Shown here: piece after piece, positions 26,693 to 35,316 of the stretch
How the letters are laid out: each line of letters opens with the position of its first letter
Numbering within the stretch: position 1 is the stretch's first letter
Assembly (NCBI RefSeq): GCF_000378225.1
Contig: NZ_KB905142.1
Span: 124,001-188,000 of the forward strand
Direction: 5' to 3'
Origin: Methylophilus methylotrophus DSM 46235 = ATCC 53528
GTDB lineage: Bacteria > Pseudomonadota > Gammaproteobacteria > Burkholderiales > Methylophilaceae
Length of the DNA: 64,000 bases
Made by a program: the position numbers and the translations under genes
Notes under the pieces: generated by a model
Seen by the model: only the letters and a program-made list of their open reading frames with translations
Told to the model about the DNA's origin: nothing
The model's database searches: none

Positions 26693-26761
26693 TTTGTCCA
26701 TCAGTGCTTACGCGGTCGTCTGGCTAGATATTAGAGAGCGTATCGCCGTTGACACTCCTCT
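26686..26761 (-). promoter_or_regulatory. ANTAR antitermination element of the FNT-cynS leader (P1 and P2)
   Basis: P1 core (26740-26755) is GTGTC/GATAC with hexaloop AACGGC, extended by AGAG/CTCT. P2 (26686-26699) is GGAC/GTCC with hexaloop AAAGGC. A1 and G4 are present in both loops, and P2 overlaps the terminator arm. This is the third copy of the same design in the window. Confidence 0.85.
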
Positions 26762-26805
26762 TGACGCCTGAGACCCCGCATGGTCACCTACTGAAATGTC
26801 ATGAA

Positions 26806-26821
26806 TGCAATTGTCGTGCCA
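26806..26821 (-). promoter_or_regulatory. sigma54 promoter of the FNT-cynS operon
   Basis: The minus strand reads TGGCACGACAATTGCA, an exact match to the TGGCACG-N4-TTGCA consensus. It lies about 45 bases upstream of hairpin P1. Confidence 0.88.
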
Positions 26822-26898
26822 GATGGCTGGATCGCTTAAATACTGCTGTTAGAGACTGTTTTTGCGAGTCAAGCCACGCAAATTACCTTGTCTGCGGC

Positions 26899-26913
26899 GC
26901 ACCACATAAGTGC
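26899..26913. promoter_or_regulatory. NtrC-binding site upstream of the FNT-cynS promoter
   Basis: GCACCACATAAGTGC fits GCACYN5RGTGC at every defined position. It lies 78 bp upstream of the sigma54 promoter, a normal enhancer distance, and just after the nasR stop codon. Confidence 0.7.
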
Positions 26914-26936
26914 AAGCGCACCATCTTGACGGGCAT

Positions 26937-28205
26937 TCAGCCGGGTTGCCGGTGGCTGGCAAGGATGTTTTCTGCGATATCAATCACCTTGCGGTTCTGC
27001 TCCATGGCTGTGCTGCGTAAGGTCTTGTAAGCCTCCATTTCGGTGACCCCCAGCGTACTCATTAGCAAGCCTTTGGCGCGCTCAATCAATTTGCGCTCGG
27101 TCAATGCCTTTTTGGTGTCTGATAACTCGGTTTCCATGTCGGCAATTTGCCGTGACTGGTGTTGGAGTAAAGCGATCATCGATGCCATGGGGTAGGTCTG
27201 CGACGTGTCATGTGCCTGAAAATTCAAGGCATTTTCAACAGGAATCGCCAGGTTGAAAAAGGTACTGTTCAGGTTGGCTTGCGGACTGGCCTGTATGGTT
27301 TGCAGGTACTGGCGGGTTTGCTCATAGTCTTGTTTGGCCTGGCGGGTCAGCCCGGCCAGCAGTTGGTGCATGGTGTCGACCAACTGGCACTGGATCTGCC
27401 ACATCTCGCTCAGGCGGCGGCTGCACAAATCGAACCACAGGTCAGCATGACTGGGCATGAGCGCTTGCTGGTCACGGGCGCTGGTCAGTTTGGCGCGGTA
27501 TTGGGCGTGCTGCTGCTGCCAGGTGCTGGCCTGCCATTGCTGCCAGGCTTCACACAACTCTTTGCTGCCAAACTGGCATACCAGTTCAAAGTGCCGTTCC
27601 TGCTGCGCAATCAGTTCAAACAACTTTTGTTGATGTGGCAATTGCAAGCTGCCAGAGCCAAATAAATAGGCACCCACCGCACGTTCCTGTCCGGCAAATT
27701 CCTTGCCCTGGATCAGGTTATACAGGGTCAGCAGGCAGGTAGAGATCTTGCTGTTGACTGAGCTGTCGGTGATCTCGAATATCAGCGCAATCAGGCTACC
27801 TATCAGGCGGTTGAATGATTCGATGCTATCGGCAAACGAGATATTGAGCAGTGTGATTTGATGCCGCAGTGTGGTGAGCTGGTCCAGGCCCAGCAATATC
27901 CAGGAGATCAGCGTCAGTTGCTTGGCATCGGCGCGGCTGTTCCTGTCCAGATGCTGCTGTAAAGCGGCCCTGAAGTCGGTTTCGATGGATTGGTTCTGCG
28001 CCACAATCTCTGCGCGCTCTGCAGAAAAACGCTGGCCCCCAGAGGCGATGAATAGGCAACTGGCGCCGCGCTCGATTTGTAACTGGTGGATCAACTGGCC
28101 AATTTTTTCGACAAACGCAATGCAGCTATCCAGACGCTCGAGCTCCTCGATATGCCTGATTTTGGCCAGGGTAATGGTTTGTGCGGGGGAAATGTCGGTC
28201 ATCAT
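26937..28205 (-). CDS. nasR: nitrate-responsive antiterminator NasR (NIT-ANTAR)
   Basis: Cytoplasmic nitrate/nitrite sensor that binds leader RNA and prevents termination. Residues about 20-290 form the helical NIT domain (LIHQLQIERGASCLFIASGG near 37-56 is its signature, with the ligand Arg of the ERG segment). The C-terminal ~60 residues are an ANTAR three-helix domain (ERKLIERAKGLLMSTLGVTE ... AYKTLRSTAMEQNRKVIDIA). The 422-residue length agrees with Klebsiella NasR, which controls the nasF leader. Its expected targets are the three A1/G4 leaders at 8695-8808, 23206-23329 and 26641-26761. It lies 60 bp after amiR and may be transcribed with it. ATG 28205 or 28202 is the start. Confidence 0.93.
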   Translation of the reverse strand: MMTDISPAQTITLAKIRHIEELERLDSCIAFVEKIGQLIHQLQIERGASCLFIASGGQRFSAERAEIVAQNQSIETDFRAALQQHLDRNSRADAKQLTLISWILLGLDQLTTLRHQITLLNISFADSIESFNRLIGSLIALIFEITDSSVNSKISTCLLTLYNLIQGKEFAGQERAVGAYLFGSGSLQLPHQQKLFELIAQQERHFELVCQFGSKELCEAWQQWQASTWQQQHAQYRAKLTSARDQQALMPSHADLWFDLCSRRLSEMWQIQCQLVDTMHQLLAGLTRQAKQDYEQTRQYLQTIQASPQANLNSTFFNLAIPVENALNFQAHDTSQTYPMASMIALLQHQSRQIADMETELSDTKKALTERKLIERAKGLLMSTLGVTEMEAYKTLRSTAMEQNRKVIDIAENILASHRQPG

Positions 28206-28265
28206 CAGGCTAATTCAAGCAAAAACTGTGCGCAGGACGGCAGCGGCCATGCAAGGGCGTGCATT

Positions 28266-28928
28266 CTAACGGTGTTTGGCTGGATTGGCCAATAGACCGT
28301 CGGTTTGTAGCAGCGCACGTGCAATGTCTTCCACCGTCACGCGTTTGAGCATGGCCTGTTCGCGCAGGACTTTGTAAGCCTCGGTTGCACTGATTCCGCG
28401 CGCATGCGCCAACATGGCTTGTGCCGCACTGATTTCGCCCGCCGCTTGCAACTTTTCCTCCAGGCGCTGGTTACGTTTGCGCAAGGTTTTTAATTGCTGG
28501 CAATGATGCATGGTCAGGATGATAGTGGAGAGCAAGCCTTTGGCTTGCAGTGGCCGGACCAGCATGCCATGGCAACCCAGCGCGGTGGCTGTCTCCAGCG
28601 TGGTCGGGTTTTCATAGTCGAGGACACCGATCAATGGAATCGCCGAATCTGGGGTCAGCCAGGGCAATTTCTTTTTCGCGCTGGCCTCGGCATCAAGCAA
28701 AAAAATCACCAGCTCGGTGTCTGCGGGCAGTTGTGGGGTGGGCGGCCACAAAGCCACCGTCTGGCAGCCAATCCGGTGCAATTGCTGGATCAAGACTTCT
28801 CGGTTCTGGTCTTCTGGATGAAAAATGGTGATGCAGGCATGCCGCAAATGGCGGAATAACTCCAGCGTGGAGCGCTGCGAGGACGCTGGCTTGGCTGCGC
28901 GCTGAGCGGTTGCAGGGGTGTCAGCCAA
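28266..28928 (-). CDS. amiR: AmiR-type ANTAR antiterminator
   Basis: A 220-residue protein with a response-regulator-like N-terminal domain (about residues 25-150) that lacks the usual phospho-acceptor pattern, a coiled-coil (LKTLRKRNQRLEEKLQAAGE, about 155-175), and a C-terminal ANTAR domain (ISAAQAMLAHARGISATEAYKVLRE ... VEDIARALLQ). This is the layout of Pseudomonas AmiR, which antiterminates the amidase leader and is held inactive by AmiC. Its start overlaps the end of the AmiC gene by 8 bp, in line with tight coupling of the two. The target should be the leader at 31270-31348. Confidence 0.9.
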   Translation of the reverse strand: MADTPATAQRAAKPASSQRSTLELFRHLRHACITIFHPEDQNREVLIQQLHRIGCQTVALWPPTPQLPADTELVIFLLDAEASAKKKLPWLTPDSAIPLIGVLDYENPTTLETATALGCHGMLVRPLQAKGLLSTIILTMHHCQQLKTLRKRNQRLEEKLQAAGEISAAQAMLAHARGISATEAYKVLREQAMLKRVTVEDIARALLQTDGLLANPAKHR

Positions 28929-30087
28929 CGCGATACTCCGTTGCCTGGGCCAGGTTATTCCAGCTGGCGCCGGGATGCGTCACCAGGTAAGGGTCAGGCA
29001 TGACTGCCGCCGTGCTGCCACCGGCAATGATTTCAAACTGGCCGCTGGCATTCACACGGGCAATGCGCGGATGCAGGCTGGTATGGTGGTTGCCTGCGTC
29101 AATGGCAATGCGTCCTTGCAAGGCCTCAAATTCGCGGCCCAGCAAGTGCGGCAGCAGCACATCATACTGGTCACTGCCCGCGGCACGCATCGCCTCGGCA
29201 AACATCTGGGTTTGAAAGTAAGCTGCTTCCCAGGCCATGTTAGGGGCGATGTCGGGACCGTATTGCTGCTGGAAACGGGCGATGCAGGCCTGGTTTGCGG
29301 CACTGGCGATACTTTTAAAGTAAGGGGCGGAAGTCATGTGGCCGTGGGCCGCTGAGGCCCCCATTTCTGCCACTTCTGCTTCCGAGGTCGTCAGGCTGGC
29401 AATGGGCGTCTGCTGCGCATCCATGCCGAGTTCAGCGTAGGCCTGGTAGAGTCGCTGCGTTGCTTGACCCACGACGGTAGAAAACACAAAATCGGGTGCC
29501 TTGGCCTTGATATCCTTGACCACCGCTAAAAAATCTTTTTCTGTGGCAGTGAGCGGCACGTAGCGTTCAGCCAGTTTTTTGCCACCCGGGACTTCAAGAA
29601 TGAAGTCACTCATGATGCGGTTGGACTCATAGGGGTAAATGTAGTCGCAGCCTATCATGTAGACGCGCGCACCAAAATGCCGAGTCATGTAATCAGCCAG
29701 TTGCGCACTGTTCTGGTTGGGCGCCGCGCCGGTGTAAATCACATGCGGCGAGAACTCAAAGCCCTCATATGGCGTAGGGTAAAACAATAGCTTGCGCCAT
29801 TTTTCTACCACCGGGATCACCGCTTTGCGCGTGCTGGACAGGTAGCAGCCAAAGATCACATTGACGCCATTCTCGCGGATCATACGTTCGGCCAGTAACT
29901 GGTATTGTTGCGGCATGCCTTGCGGATCGTAGTGGATAGGCACCAGTTCACGCCCATGAATACCGCCCGCCGCATTGATTTCATCTATGGCAAAAAACGT
30001 GGCAAAGGCCTGTGAGCGCTCTATGGTGGCCGTGGCGCCGCTGGTGGAAAACAGCACGCCGACCGGGATCGGGTCAGTGTTTGCCAT
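28921..30087 (-). CDS. amiC: AmiC-type amide-binding negative regulator
   Basis: A 388-residue periplasmic-binding-fold protein without a signal peptide (MANTDPIPVGVLFSTSGATA), so cytoplasmic, as for AmiC, which binds amides and releases AmiR. Typical segments are DEINAAGGIHGRELVPIHYDPQG (first lobe) and FGCYLSSTRKAVIPVVEK, and the effector-pocket region around YEGFEFSPHVIYTGAAPNQN. It is related to the urea receptor UrtA and amide-sensing proteins, but the missing export signal and the direct overlap with amiR support a regulatory role. It lies about 100 bp after amiE. Confidence 0.9.
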   Translation of the reverse strand: MANTDPIPVGVLFSTSGATATIERSQAFATFFAIDEINAAGGIHGRELVPIHYDPQGMPQQYQLLAERMIRENGVNVIFGCYLSSTRKAVIPVVEKWRKLLFYPTPYEGFEFSPHVIYTGAAPNQNSAQLADYMTRHFGARVYMIGCDYIYPYESNRIMSDFILEVPGGKKLAERYVPLTATEKDFLAVVKDIKAKAPDFVFSTVVGQATQRLYQAYAELGMDAQQTPIASLTTSEAEVAEMGASAAHGHMTSAPYFKSIASAANQACIARFQQQYGPDIAPNMAWEAAYFQTQMFAEAMRAAGSDQYDVLLPHLLGREFEALQGRIAIDAGNHHTSLHPRIARVNASGQFEIIAGGSTAAVMPDPYLVTHPGASWNNLAQATEYRVG

Positions 30088-30188
30088 GAGATTCTTTCGT
30101 CAGGGGCCCCGGCCAGGCCGGAGCCATAGTGTTGCGGCGATCAAGCCAGTTATGATCGCTTCTGGTCATCGCCAGTCAGCTCAATCGT

Positions 30189-31211
30189 CTACTCATTGGG
30201 TAAACCTGCAATGGGCGCTTCTTTGGTGCCTAGCGTCGTACGCGTAAACGATTCTACCATGTCGCGCGCAGCTGCCGGGTCCTGTACCCACTTGCTGTAA
30301 AAGCTGTAAGGGCAGGTTGCCACGCCCTGGTCCCCATCGCCTGAGTTGAGCATGCCGGTGTAGCCACGGTGCAGCAGCTTGAACAGGTGGTTTTCTGACT
30401 GGCCATGTTTACGGAAGTCGCGGATCAAGTGTTTGCTTAAGGCCGCATACTGCACGCCATTTTCTTCTTCGCCACATTCGCCCAGCGTCCTGCCATCAAA
30501 ACCGATAATCGCAGAGTGACCAAAGTAGGAGTAGACGCCATCAAAGCCTGCAGCATTGGACACCGCGACATAAGTGTTATTGGCAAACGCCATCGCCTTG
30601 CTGATGAGGATTTGCTGCTCTTTGGCCGGATACATATAGCCCTGGCAACGTACAATCAGTTCGGCACCCTTCATGGCGCAGTCACGCCAGATTTCAGGGT
30701 AGTTGCCATCATCACAGATAATCAGGCTGACCTTGAGGCCTTTAGGGCCTTCGCTGATAAAGGTTTCCTTGCCTGGATACCAGCCCTCAATCGGCACCCA
30801 TGGCATGATCTTGCGGTACTTCTGCACGATTTCACCTTGGTCATTCATCAGGATCAAGGTGTTATACGGCGCTTTTTTCGGATGCTCTTCGTGCTGCTCG
30901 CCGGTGATTGAAAACACGCCCCACACTTTGGCCTTGCGGCAGGCTTCGGCAAAAATGTCGGTTTCCGGGCCTGGCACGGTGGTGGCATTGTCATACATTT
31001 CCTGGCTGTCATACATGATGCCGTGCGTGCTGTATTCGGGAAAAATCACCAGGTCCATGCCGGGCAGGCCCGCTTTCATATTCACCACCATATCGGCAAT
31101 GTTGCGGCAGTTGGCCAGAATCTCGGCCTTGGTATGCAAGCGCGGCATTTTGTAATTGACGACGGCAACACCGACGGTGTCCTGACTGCTGGAAATATCA
31201 CCATGTATCAT
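30189..31211 (-). CDS. amiE: aliphatic amidase
   Basis: Nitrilase-superfamily enzyme hydrolysing short aliphatic amides to the acid and ammonium. The 340-residue protein has the Glu-Lys-Cys triad in VIFPEYS (E59), KYRKIMPW (K134) and [13 protein letters not shown] (C166), and is very close to Pseudomonas AmiE throughout ([20 protein letters not shown] at the start). A short-chain substrate such as acetamide or formamide is likely; formamidase AmiF is a less fitting alternative. ATG 31211 is set by AGGAG upstream and by the conserved N terminus. It opens the amiE-amiC-amiR operon behind an ANTAR-type leader. It supplies ammonium in the same stretch as nitrate and cyanate use. Confidence 0.96.
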   Translation of the reverse strand: MIHGDISSSQDTVGVAVVNYKMPRLHTKAEILANCRNIADMVVNMKAGLPGMDLVIFPEYSTHGIMYDSQEMYDNATTVPGPETDIFAEACRKAKVWGVFSITGEQHEEHPKKAPYNTLILMNDQGEIVQKYRKIMPWVPIEGWYPGKETFISEGPKGLKVSLIICDDGNYPEIWRDCAMKGAELIVRCQGYMYPAKEQQILISKAMAFANNTYVAVSNAAGFDGVYSYFGHSAIIGFDGRTLGECGEEENGVQYAALSKHLIRDFRKHGQSENHLFKLLHRGYTGMLNSGDGDQGVATCPYSFYSKWVQDPAAARDMVESFTRTTLGTKEAPIAGLPNE

Positions 31212-31269
31212 GAAGCTTCTCCTGAAAGATTTAAAAAGGCTTAAGACTCGATACATACCGATTACGCAT

Positions 31270-31312
31270 AAAAAAAGCCCACCGGCCATGAAGATGGCGG
31301 GTGAGCTTTTTT
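31270..31312 (-). terminator. leader terminator of amiE
   Basis: On the minus strand AAAAAAGCTCACCCGCCAT pairs with ATGGCCGGTGGGCTTTTTT (one mismatch, one G-T pair) around CTTC, ending in a run of seven T. It ends about 60 bases before amiE. The 5' arm overlaps the hairpin at 31303-31316. Confidence 0.9.
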
Positions 31313-31348
31313 GCTCGAATCATCACCGGCGCTGTTGACGGTGTGATT
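31303..31348 (-). promoter_or_regulatory. ANTAR-like leader element of amiE with variant loops
   Basis: P1 (31318-31348) has the arms AATCACACCG and CGGTGATGATT and closes, after one T-C mismatch, on C/G around the hexaloop AACAGC. P2 (31303-31316) is GAGC/GCTC around AAAAAA. The placement of P2 over the terminator arm is the same as in the three nitrate leaders, but position 4 is A in both loops rather than G. No sigma54 promoter was found upstream. Confidence 0.65.
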
Positions 31349-31452
31349 AAAATGTAGGGCGTAGCAGGTATTAACCTTGGTGCTAATTTAACCTCAGGTG
31401 GATGTGCCTGCCATACGTTAATTGGCGTATCCGGGTCTCTCCGAGCTGCAGA

Positions 31453-33156
31453 TTAAACGGTACGCTCATAGCGCTGCAACACGTGTGCCGCCATGCCTTT
31501 AGCCAGTTCTTCTTCGCCAAAAAAGACGGCTTCGCTGGTGCCCAGCTCCTTTTGCAGGCGCTGGTATTCGTCTTCGTGATGGGTGCGGATCACCACTTCA
31601 ATGTCCGGTTTGAGCTGTTTGGCGATTTCCACCATTTTGCGGATATCCATGGCGTCCGGCGTGGCAATGATCAGCATCGCCGCATTGGCAATGTGCGCTT
31701 GTATCAGAACCATGGGGTCGGCGGCATTGCCTGAGACGGCAGGCTGACCTTGTTTACGCAGCTTTTCCACCACTTCACGGTTTTGTTCAGCCACCACAAA
31801 AGGGATGCCTGCGTCTGTAAGGGATTGAGCGATGCGTCGGCCAACGCGGCCATAGCCAACCAGCACCGCCTGTCCCTCTAGAAACTTCCGCTCTGTGGTC
31901 ATGGGTAATTCACCATAAGGATCCATGCGTAGCGAAAGATTTCTGGCCAAATCTGATTTATTCACAATCCAGTTGGTCAATGGCTTGATAGACGCAAACA
32001 CCAGCGGATTGAGCGCAATGGAAATGAGGGCGCCTGCCAATACCAGGCTCATGCCGTCGGGAGACATCAGGTTGAGTGACACCCCCAGCCCAGCCAGGAT
32101 AAACGAGAACTCGCCGATTTGCCCGAGGCTGGCAGCGACAGTGAGGGCTGTATTCAGTGGATAGCGCAGGGCCAGCACAATCGCCACTGCGGCCAGGGAC
32201 TTACCAAGAATGATAATGCCGACCACTGACAAGACCTGCATGGGCTGTTTGATCAGAATGCTAGGATCAAATAACATCCCCACTGCAACAAAAAACAGTA
32301 CCGCAAACGCATCACGGAAAGGCAGGGAATCTTCGGCAGCACGGTGGCTGTATTCAGATTCGCGCATGATCATGCCGGCAAAAAAAGCACCCAGGGCAAA
32401 CGAGACATTGAACAGGGAGGAGGCAAAGAAAGCCACGCCAATCGCCACCGCAATGACGGTCAGCGTAAACAGCTCGCGCGAGCCGGTGCCCGCCACATAC
32501 CATAGCAACCAGGGCAGCACACGTTTACCCACCACCAGCATGATGGCAATAAAGCCCGCCACTTCGAGCAGGGTCATGCCTATGGTTTCCCAGATGGCCA
32601 CCACATTGGTCGCCTCATTCTGTGTCCCGCCCAGCACGCCTGCCAAGGCGGGCATCAACACCAGCACCAGTACAGTCACCATGTCTTCTACCACCAGCCA
32701 GCCTACGGCAATTTTTCCGTTCATGCTTTCAAGGATGCGGCGGGACTCCAGGGCTTTTAGCAGCACCACGGTACTGGCGCACGAGAGCGACAGGCCAAAC
32801 ACCAGGCCTTCGCCCAGGCTCCAGTGCCAGCTCCACGCGACCAGCATGCCGAGCAACGTGGCTAAGGTCATCTGTGCCAGTGCGCCAGGGAGCGCAATCC
32901 GTTTAACTGACATCAAGTCCTGCACAGAAAAATGCAGACCGACGCCAAACATCAGTAACATGACGCCGATTTCAGAGAGTTGTGAGGCGATTTCAATGTC
33001 TGCGACAAAGCCTGGGGTCGCTGGTCCAATACAGATACCGGCAAATAAGTAACCAATCAATGCGGGTAGTTTGAGTTTTTCGGCAATGAGTCCAAACACC
33101 AATGCCAGCGCAAACGCGGCGGCAATGGTGGTGATCAGGGTCAGGTTATGTTCCAT
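31453..33156 (-). CDS. monovalent cation:proton antiporter, CPA2/KefB type with RCK domain
   Basis: Membrane antiporter expected to exchange K+ or Na+ for H+. Residues about 1-385 hold 12-13 helices of the Na/H exchanger fold, with GVMLLMFGVGLHFSVQDL (about 66-83) typical of Kef/Ybal proteins. From about 420 a cytoplasmic TrkA-N Rossmann domain begins (VLVGYGRVGRRIAQSL) and continues to GNAADPMVL, ending near 560. The length of 567 suits the YbaL/KefB group without a TrkA-C extension. The ribosome binding site before ATG 33156 is poor. It is separated from amiE by the amiE regulatory region and probably forms its own transcript. Confidence 0.9.
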   Translation of the reverse strand: MEHNLTLITTIAAAFALALVFGLIAEKLKLPALIGYLFAGICIGPATPGFVADIEIASQLSEIGVMLLMFGVGLHFSVQDLMSVKRIALPGALAQMTLATLLGMLVAWSWHWSLGEGLVFGLSLSCASTVVLLKALESRRILESMNGKIAVGWLVVEDMVTVLVLVLMPALAGVLGGTQNEATNVVAIWETIGMTLLEVAGFIAIMLVVGKRVLPWLLWYVAGTGSRELFTLTVIAVAIGVAFFASSLFNVSFALGAFFAGMIMRESEYSHRAAEDSLPFRDAFAVLFFVAVGMLFDPSILIKQPMQVLSVVGIIILGKSLAAVAIVLALRYPLNTALTVAASLGQIGEFSFILAGLGVSLNLMSPDGMSLVLAGALISIALNPLVFASIKPLTNWIVNKSDLARNLSLRMDPYGELPMTTERKFLEGQAVLVGYGRVGRRIAQSLTDAGIPFVVAEQNREVVEKLRKQGQPAVSGNAADPMVLIQAHIANAAMLIIATPDAMDIRKMVEIAKQLKPDIEVVIRTHHEDEYQRLQKELGTSEAVFFGEEELAKGMAAHVLQRYERTV

Positions 33157-33372
33157 AGCAAGGAGTTCTTTAAGTTGTTGTTATCCGCGGGGGGTGCTCG
33201 CCACTGGCGCTACGTTCAATCTCTGACTGGGCACGCACTTCACTCAGAGTGACCGTGTTCTGGTCAAAAAGTTGAAATTAATTGCGATTAATGTATCTGC
33301 TTTTTATCTTGCCGCAAGTTTTGGTGGCCCGTCAATGATTAAAACGGAACACACCTGCAGCCAGCTTAAGCC

Positions 33373-33984
33373 TCAGGCGTGGCTAAACGGCAGGGATAAA
33401 CGTTGCAAGCTGTAAGTACAAAGTTGTTCTGCACGCTGCCAGCGCTCGCTTTCGCTCATGCTGCCAAAGTAGACGACGCTGGACACGCCTTCGATCACAG
33501 ACTGGCAATAAAGGCTGATTAAATCAAAATCGATGTCGGCGGGCAGCTCTTGGTTGGCGATGGCCTGGCTTAACAGCTGGCTGATCTGCGTAATGCGTTT
33601 TTTCTCCCAGCTGAAACGCAGTTGTAGCAGCTCGGGCGAATCATCAATGCCGACATACAAAAAAAACAGCACGCGCTGGATAGAGCTGGGTTCGATATAA
33701 CTGCGGACTTCCTGCAAGCAATAATGTTTCAGGTTTGCCAGCGCACTCAGCACAGGATCGGCCTGAAAGGGCGACGCTTGTTGAATCACGCGTTCAGCCA
33801 TGGCAGTGGCGACTTCGAGCTTGCCTTTGTAGTGGCCGTAAACTGCGCCGCGAGACAGTTGTGCCGCTTCGGCAATATCGGCCATGGTGGCGAGCGTAAA
33901 GCCTTTGCGGTAAAACACATGCTCTGCCGCATCCAGTATCTGGTCGCGGCTTTTTTGTGCGTCTTCTTTGGTTTTTCTGGCCAT
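33373..33984 (-). CDS. TetR-family repressor of the adjacent RND efflux operon (AcrR/TtgR type)
   Basis: A 203-residue repressor. The helix-turn-helix spans about residues 25-50 (FTLATMADIAEAAQLSRGAVYGHY), preceded by the family start MARKTKEDAQKSRDQILDAAE, which supports ATG 33984 rather than the ATG 18 bases upstream. The C-terminal ligand domain resembles AcrR/TtgR/MtrR-like regulators. It is divergent from the acrA-acrB-oprM operon, and a long palindrome lies in the intergenic space, the probable operator for both. Confidence 0.92.
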   Translation of the reverse strand: MARKTKEDAQKSRDQILDAAEHVFYRKGFTLATMADIAEAAQLSRGAVYGHYKGKLEVATAMAERVIQQASPFQADPVLSALANLKHYCLQEVRSYIEPSSIQRVLFFLYVGIDDSPELLQLRFSWEKKRITQISQLLSQAIANQELPADIDFDLISLYCQSVIEGVSSVVYFGSMSESERWQRAEQLCTYSLQRLSLPFSHA

Positions 33985-34033
33985 GATTTCTAGGCGGATC
34001 ATCCATCAAACAATGTTGATATGATATCAAAAA

Positions 34034-34063
34034 ATAATTAATCAGTCATGATTGATTAATTAT
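34034..34063. promoter_or_regulatory. palindromic operator between tetR and acrA
   Basis: ATAATTAATCA and TGATTAATTAT form a perfect 11-bp inverted repeat separated by 8 bases, centred between the divergent genes. Size and position fit binding of a TetR dimer pair. Confidence 0.7.
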
Positions 34064-34111
34064 GGAGGTGCAGATAGAATATTGATGTCCATATAGTAAG
34101 AAGGCATTTTC

Positions 34112-35275
34112 ATGTCCAGATTTTCTGTCAGTACGGCCTTGGTCTCCACGTTTGTGTTATTGCAGTTATCTGCCTGCAGCAAACCCCAGGAGTCCACCCA
34201 GGCCGCAGCGGCGGCCCCTGAAGTGGAAGTGGTGGCCGTCCAGGTCGCTGATATTCCTGACGAAGTGGAGTTGCCGGGCCGCGTTGAAGCCTACCGTATC
34301 GCAGAGGTGAGAGCACGTGTGTCTGGTATTGTGGCGAAACGTCTGTATCAGGAAGGGCAGGTGGTCAAAGCAGGTACCAGCCTGTTTGTCATTAACCCTG
34401 AGCAGCTGCAGGCCAGTAAGCTGGAAGCAGAGGCGGAAGTGGCAAGGACTGAGGCTAACCTGGTGAATGCGAACGACAAATTACAGCGTTACCAGGCACT
34501 GGTTGGCGACCAGTCCGTGAGCCAGCGCGACTACCGTGCGGCACAGGCGGAAGCACAGCTAGCCAAGGCAGAAGTGGCGGCAGCACAAGCTAAACTCAAC
34601 CGCGCCAAACTGGATTTGGGTTACGCCAATGTGACTGCGCCGATTGATGGGGTGGCACGTCGTGCGCTGGTGACCGAAGGTGCACTGGTCGGTAAAGATG
34701 AAGCGACTCACCTGACCACGATAGAACAGGTGAATCCGGTCTACGTTAACTTTGCCCAGTCATCCTCCGAAGTATTTGCCCTGCGTAAAGCCTTGCGCGA
34801 CGGACAACTCAAGGGCAATGACGGCCAGTTCAAAATTGAATTGTTGCTGCCTGATGGTTCCCTGTACCCGAGTGCGGGCAAGCTTTCATTTTCTGATGTT
34901 TCCGTCAACCAGACTACAGACTCGGTGGTGATGCGGGCGATTTTCGACAATCCGCAGCAGGAGCTGATGCCTGGCGCCTATGTGCGCCTCAAAATCCGCC
35001 AGGCGACCAATCCCAACGCTATCCTGCTGCCCCGGGATGCCTTGATCCGCGACCAGTTTTCGGCCCGCGTCTGGGTAGTCAATGCCAAGAACGAACTGGA
35101 ATCCCGCGAAGTGCAAACCGGCAGCGTGATCGACAAGCAATGGGTGATTGAGCACGGCCTCAAGCCGGGTGAGCGCGTGGTGGTGACCAACGCCGCCACG
35201 CAAACGGCAGGTGCCAAGGTGACGCCAAAGCTGGTGAATGCCAAAGACAAGATCACCAAAGCACTCGCCTCTTAA
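34112..35275 (+). CDS. acrA: RND efflux periplasmic adaptor lipoprotein, AcrA/MexA type
   Basis: Membrane fusion protein linking the RND pump to its outer-membrane channel. It has a lipoprotein signal (lipobox LSAC, Cys at about residue 22), the beta-barrel/lipoyl segment VELPGRVEAYRIAEVRARVSGIV (about 52-74), a coiled-coil hairpin rich in Ala/Glu (SKLEAEAEVARTEANLVNAN to AEVAAAQAKLNRAK), the second lipoyl half (LDLGYANVTAPIDGVA), and a C-terminal membrane-proximal domain. At 387 residues it is normal. AAGAAGG precedes the ATG. It is the first gene of the efflux operon, 41 bp before acrB. Confidence 0.94.
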   Translation: MSRFSVSTALVSTFVLLQLSACSKPQESTQAAAAAPEVEVVAVQVADIPDEVELPGRVEAYRIAEVRARVSGIVAKRLYQEGQVVKAGTSLFVINPEQLQASKLEAEAEVARTEANLVNANDKLQRYQALVGDQSVSQRDYRAAQAEAQLAKAEVAAAQAKLNRAKLDLGYANVTAPIDGVARRALVTEGALVGKDEATHLTTIEQVNPVYVNFAQSSSEVFALRKALRDGQLKGNDGQFKIELLLPDGSLYPSAGKLSFSDVSVNQTTDSVVMRAIFDNPQQELMPGAYVRLKIRQATNPNAILLPRDALIRDQFSARVWVVNAKNELESREVQTGSVIDKQWVIEHGLKPGERVVVTNAATQTAGAKVTPKLVNAKDKITKALAS

Positions 35276-35316
35276 CGGGCACTCTATTTATCAGGCAATC
35301 TACAGAAAGCCAAACC

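Noticed and set aside
31381-31440. Possible sigma54 promoter for amiE (TGGCAGG on the minus strand)
   Set aside because: The -12 element is missing at the required distance (TCCA instead of TTGC).
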